Assembly (NCBI GenBank): GCA_026874595.1
Contig: CM049310.1
Span: forward strand, 47,627,058 to 47,691,057
Direction: 5' to 3'
Source of the DNA: Sipunculus nudus
Taxonomy: Eukaryota > Annelida > Sipuncula > Golfingiida > Sipunculidae
DNA: 64,000 bases
The notes below the pieces were generated by a model, which had not been told where the DNA came from, searched no databases, and saw only the letters and a list, made by a program, of their open reading frames with translations. Numbering within the stretch: position 1 is the first letter of the stretch; each line of letters opens with the position of its first letter. Positions 61,146 through 64,000 of the stretch are shown here, piece after piece. Made by a program: the position numbers and the translations under genes.

Positions 61146-61388
61146 CCCACAAATAGCAAGATTTACAACATCATAGCAATTAACATATAATTTAAAAAGT
61201 GGTAAAATTAATTGTCACTTTGAAAATTTCACCTGTGTATATAATTGTAAAAAATTATGAAATAGTAGAATCATTGTATGATATAATGAAACTATATAAC
61301 GCTCATAATTCCATTATTTTAACTTCACCTTCAATCTACCGATAAGCATGAAAAATTGCAGAATGGATGAAGATGGGTTGGCTGCCAT
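46285..61388 (-). CDS. HDDC2: HDDC2, HD-domain 5'-deoxynucleotidase (complete, six exons)
   Basis: The coding sequence joins 61388..61329, 60828..60704, 58124..58022, 56720..56652, 56148..56010 and 46382..46285 (minus strand). It gives 197 residues, against about 204 in human HDDC2, with all junctions GT/AG and all phases consistent. The family removes the 5' phosphate from deoxynucleoside monophosphates using a divalent metal, a soluble housekeeping step in nucleotide salvage. The HD-domain metal ligands are visible: His41 (GHMYRM), His70-Asp71 (VVHDMAE) and Asp136 (KDLDRFDM). Family signatures [25 protein letters not shown] and [11 protein letters not shown] are intact. The start ATG, in AACATGGCA, opens the conserved N-terminal helix ([15 protein letters not shown]). 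Five introns make up over 96% of the gene; the largest (9.6 kb) is mostly mobile-element DNA. Confidence 0.95.
46383..49907. repeat. HDDC2 intron 5, right-hand repeats
   Basis: It holds a Helitron-type 3' end reading leftwards (CTAG at 46857-46860 followed on that strand by T), the GGTGGCGCCACC-type family (46975-47450), then diverged tandem units with GAGCTAGCATCACCAAAG and TTTTTGGCCGAGTTAC (47520-48480). An open frame at 48660-49154 is not protein-like. Around 46600-46650 a 27-base unit (CTACAAGGGGACATATAACC plus A-run) occurs twice. Confidence 0.55.
46857..47450 (-). mobile_element. Helitron-like 3' end, minus strand
   Basis: Read on the minus strand the end is GTAGTGGCTTGTCGACTAC, then CCGAATT, CTAG and a host T. 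That is a weak five-pair hairpin seven bases before CTAG, as in Helitron termini. The same end, in plus orientation, occurs at 55289-55292, and both are preceded by the same 0.5-kb body (GGTGGCGCCACC, GGGATAAAATCACT, TTTGCACAGCGTC). The 5' end was not located; 47450 marks the end of visible similarity. Confidence 0.55.
49911..51639 (+). mobile_element. Non-autonomous Helitron with internal AGGTCA tandem units
   Basis: It starts TCCCCAGACAAAGTCGGGG directly after an A and ends with hairpin GGCACC-TGC-GGTGCC (51612-51626), nine bases, then CTAG (51636-51639) directly before a T. This is the canonical Helitron arrangement: A|TC...CTAG|T, no target duplication, hairpin about 10 bases from the end. 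The flanks rejoined resemble an unfilled relative at 48915-48960. Inside, from about 50460 to 51500, are about four units of 280-290 bases with GTCATGAGGTCAAAGGTCAA and CACAGGAGCCATCTGTCC. No Rep/helicase coding is present. Confidence 0.85.
51640..54719. other. HDDC2 intron 5, unassigned middle
   Basis: The first 150 bases continue the repeat that received the Helitron. The rest is AT-rich sequence without a supported gene. It includes a short (AT)n at about 53699-53714. Confidence 0.4.
54720..55292 (+). mobile_element. Helitron-like 3' end, plus strand
   Basis: The end reads GTAGTCGCTTGTTAACTAC, CCGTATT, CTAG (55289-55292), then T, matching the inverted copy that ends at 46857. The body contains CTGGTGGCGCCACCTGCAA and TGGGATAAAATCAC twice (about 54730-54800 and 54980-55045), so it is internally duplicated. 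The 5' end was not located. Confidence 0.55.
55815..55932 (-). repeat. Tandem duplicate of the HDDC2 exon 5 end
   Basis: Positions 55815-55932 repeat 55933-56050 with a period of 118 bases and few differences. On the minus strand the duplicate carries the last 41 or so bases of exon 5 (TTGATTCAACAGAC-type sequence) plus the donor (here A|GTATGT) and 75 bases of intron, but no acceptor, so it should not be used as an exon. Confidence 0.85.
56010..56148 (-). CDS. HDDC2: HDDC2 exon 5, last metal-binding Asp
   Basis: Acceptor TATGTACAG, donor CAGACG|GTATGT (phase 1). Residues 120-165 include [26 protein letters not shown] and [11 protein letters not shown], with Asp136 as the fourth ligand. Its 3' end and the adjoining intron are partly duplicated next door (55815-55932). 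Confidence 0.95.
56652..56720 (-). CDS. HDDC2: HDDC2 exon 4
   Basis: It has 69 bases and is in phase 0 at both ends. It encodes residues 97-119 ([13 protein letters not shown], then FQLWQ), matching the helix after the EEKHRRE motif. Acceptor TATCAAAG, donor TGGCAG|GTTGGA. An alternative AG four bases on would break the frame. Confidence 0.88.
57035..57315 (+). mobile_element. tRNA-derived SINE in HDDC2 intron 3
   Basis: A perfect A box TAGTATAATGG (57042-57052; consensus TRGYNNARNGG) and a B box AGTTTGAATCC (57086-57096; 9 of 11) are spaced as in a tRNA, with CTCATGA in the anticodon-loop position, suggesting a Met-type ancestor. A non-tRNA body follows (CCCTTGGGCAAGGTTCC; GATGAGCCATCAGGCTCAGG), ending in TTTTTTT near 57311. 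Confidence 0.7.
58022..58124 (-). CDS. HDDC2: HDDC2 exon 3, the HD motif
   Basis: Acceptor TTATTTTAG|ATGC, donor GAGCTG|GTCAGT. Residues 62-96 carry [18 protein letters not shown], with the His70-Asp71 pair, and EEKHRRE. The preceding intron keeps only 14 T-rich bases between the AG and the end of a mobile element at 58141. Confidence 0.95.
58141..59501 (-). mobile_element. Rolling-circle-like element with seven 179-bp units
   Basis: Read on the minus strand it begins TCTTTTTATGCCCCCGCC after an A and ends GTGTCG-TTC-CGACAC, AT, CTAG, followed by T. This is Helitron-like, although the hairpin is only two bases from CTAG instead of about ten. A strong hairpin (GCCCCCGCCAC-TTT-GTGGCGGGGGC) lies at the other end. 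Between them AAGTAGGTCAAC recurs at 58244, 58429, 58609, 58771, 58950, 59129 and 59308. The last four units are almost identical. It abuts the acceptor of HDDC2 exon 3. Confidence 0.7.
59502..60703. other. HDDC2 intron 2, remainder
   Basis: AT-rich intron sequence with no feature recognised. Confidence 0.5.
60704..60828 (-). CDS. HDDC2: HDDC2 exon 2, first metal-binding His
   Basis: Acceptor GCCACAG|GGAGTC, donor GACAA|GTAAGG (phase 2). Residues 21-61 include RTGWVRRQV and [10 protein letters not shown], where His41 is the first metal ligand. Confidence 0.95.
61079..61142. repeat. (GT)n(AT)n microsatellite in HDDC2 intron 1
   Basis: About 14 bases of GT followed by about 40 bases of AT. Confidence 0.95.
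61329..61388 (-). CDS. HDDC2: HDDC2 exon 1
   Basis: The ATG is at 61388-61386, in AGAACATGGCAGCC. It has 20 codons, ending TTGAAG|GTGAAG in phase 0. It encodes [20 protein letters not shown], which aligns with the first helix of the family. Confidence 0.9.
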
Positions 61389-61800
61389 GTTCTTGTCTGC
61401 TTCCTTGCCGATGACAATCAGATCAAATGATCGTGAATTTAGTCAAACTTCGACTGTGATTTACTCATTTAACAGTTGCTAAACACGAGACCTTAGACTC
61501 AAATCGCGGTGTTACATAAAATCCCCATAAATAAAGGCTGCCGCGTGCAACCCAACAGTTCTCGTATAAACCTTTGAGTGTTTTGTTAACTGTGGGATTG
61601 TTTTCCCCAACAGATCAAAGATTTTACGTTCAATTCACTTAAAACAGACAGTGAAACCACGAGGTATGTTGGCAGCTCATTTTTTGGTCTAGAACCGGAA
61701 CGTGCAGCCGGGTTTCTCAACTCGCCCCGGCCCATTTCGTCAACTCGATCCGTACCTATTTTGGTCGTACCATAAACCGACCACGTCATTCCGTACCCAT
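61389..61800 (-). promoter_or_regulatory. HDDC2: HDDC2 5' flank, likely promoter region
   Basis: These bases lie directly upstream of the HDDC2 start codon. They have more CpG than the surroundings (CGATTTGAG, CTCGCCCCGG, GACCACGTC) and no placed TATA box, as expected for a housekeeping promoter. The extreme AT repeats begin just beyond. The assignment rests on position only. Confidence 0.35.
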
Positions 61801-61849
61801 TAAAGAGCAATTGTTTGTTGGTTATAATAATTATTAAAAATAATAACAA

Positions 61850-63893
<2,044 letters not shown>

Positions 63894-64000
63894 TCGATTA
63901 GATAGGACTCGAAAAATGGAATCGCTATCGACCTAAGAAACGTGTCCTAGTAATACCAATCAATAAGTGTCATAATAAATTGAGTTAAATGTGTTGCGTC

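Overview
The window is nuclear DNA of an animal, most likely a bivalve mollusc. The genes are intron-split with GT/AG junctions, two of them are clear animal orthologues, the base composition is strongly AT-rich, and the non-coding DNA is packed with dispersed repeats of a kind I associate with clam and oyster genomes: hairpin-ended elements with (GTCC)n runs, AGGTCA-bearing tandem units, Helitron termini and tRNA-derived SINEs. The species assignment is inference. No prokaryotic, viral or organellar gene was recognised.

Three protein genes are supported. (1) Minus strand, 6292 to 3570: the 5' part of a leucine-rich-repeat protein with 16 LRRs in one exon, then an exon with a ZU5-like domain. 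The order resembles PIDD1. The gene continues past 3570 and its 3' exons were not found. (2) Plus strand, 22001 to 41916: ten consecutive exons encoding the last 413 residues of an SMCHD1 orthologue (coiled coil, SMC-type hinge, basic tail, stop). All splice phases agree. The roughly 1,500 N-terminal residues expected of this family were not found in the window. (3) Minus strand, 61388 to 46285: a complete six-exon HDDC2 gene (197 residues, HD-domain 5'-deoxynucleotidase), also with consistent phases. SMCHD1 and HDDC2 converge, with about 4.4 kb between their stop codons. The three genes have no evident functional link.

Layout: 1-2.45 kb hairpin-ended element; 3.57-6.29 kb LRR-ZU5 gene; 6.3-22 kb gene-free, holding a 49-bp minisatellite (8.15-9.51 kb), an AGGTCA-rich block, a 2.6-kb hairpin-ended element, a foldback element, a hAT-like MITE with a perfect 8-bp target duplication and a 2.7-kb element with inverted ends; 22-41.9 kb SMCHD1 exons, with nested hairpin-ended elements filling the 8.1-kb intron before exon 37221-37291; 42-46 kb intergenic; 46.3-61.4 kb HDDC2, whose introns carry Helitron-like elements, a partial exon duplication and a SINE; 61.8-63.9 kb an extreme TAA/TTA simple-repeat block.

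The most interesting part is how rolling-circle-type elements meet the gene structure. One ends 14 bases from the acceptor of HDDC2 exon 3, one begins about a dozen bases after the donor of an SMCHD1 hinge exon, and one Helitron's insertion point can be read from a related unfilled site 1 kb away.
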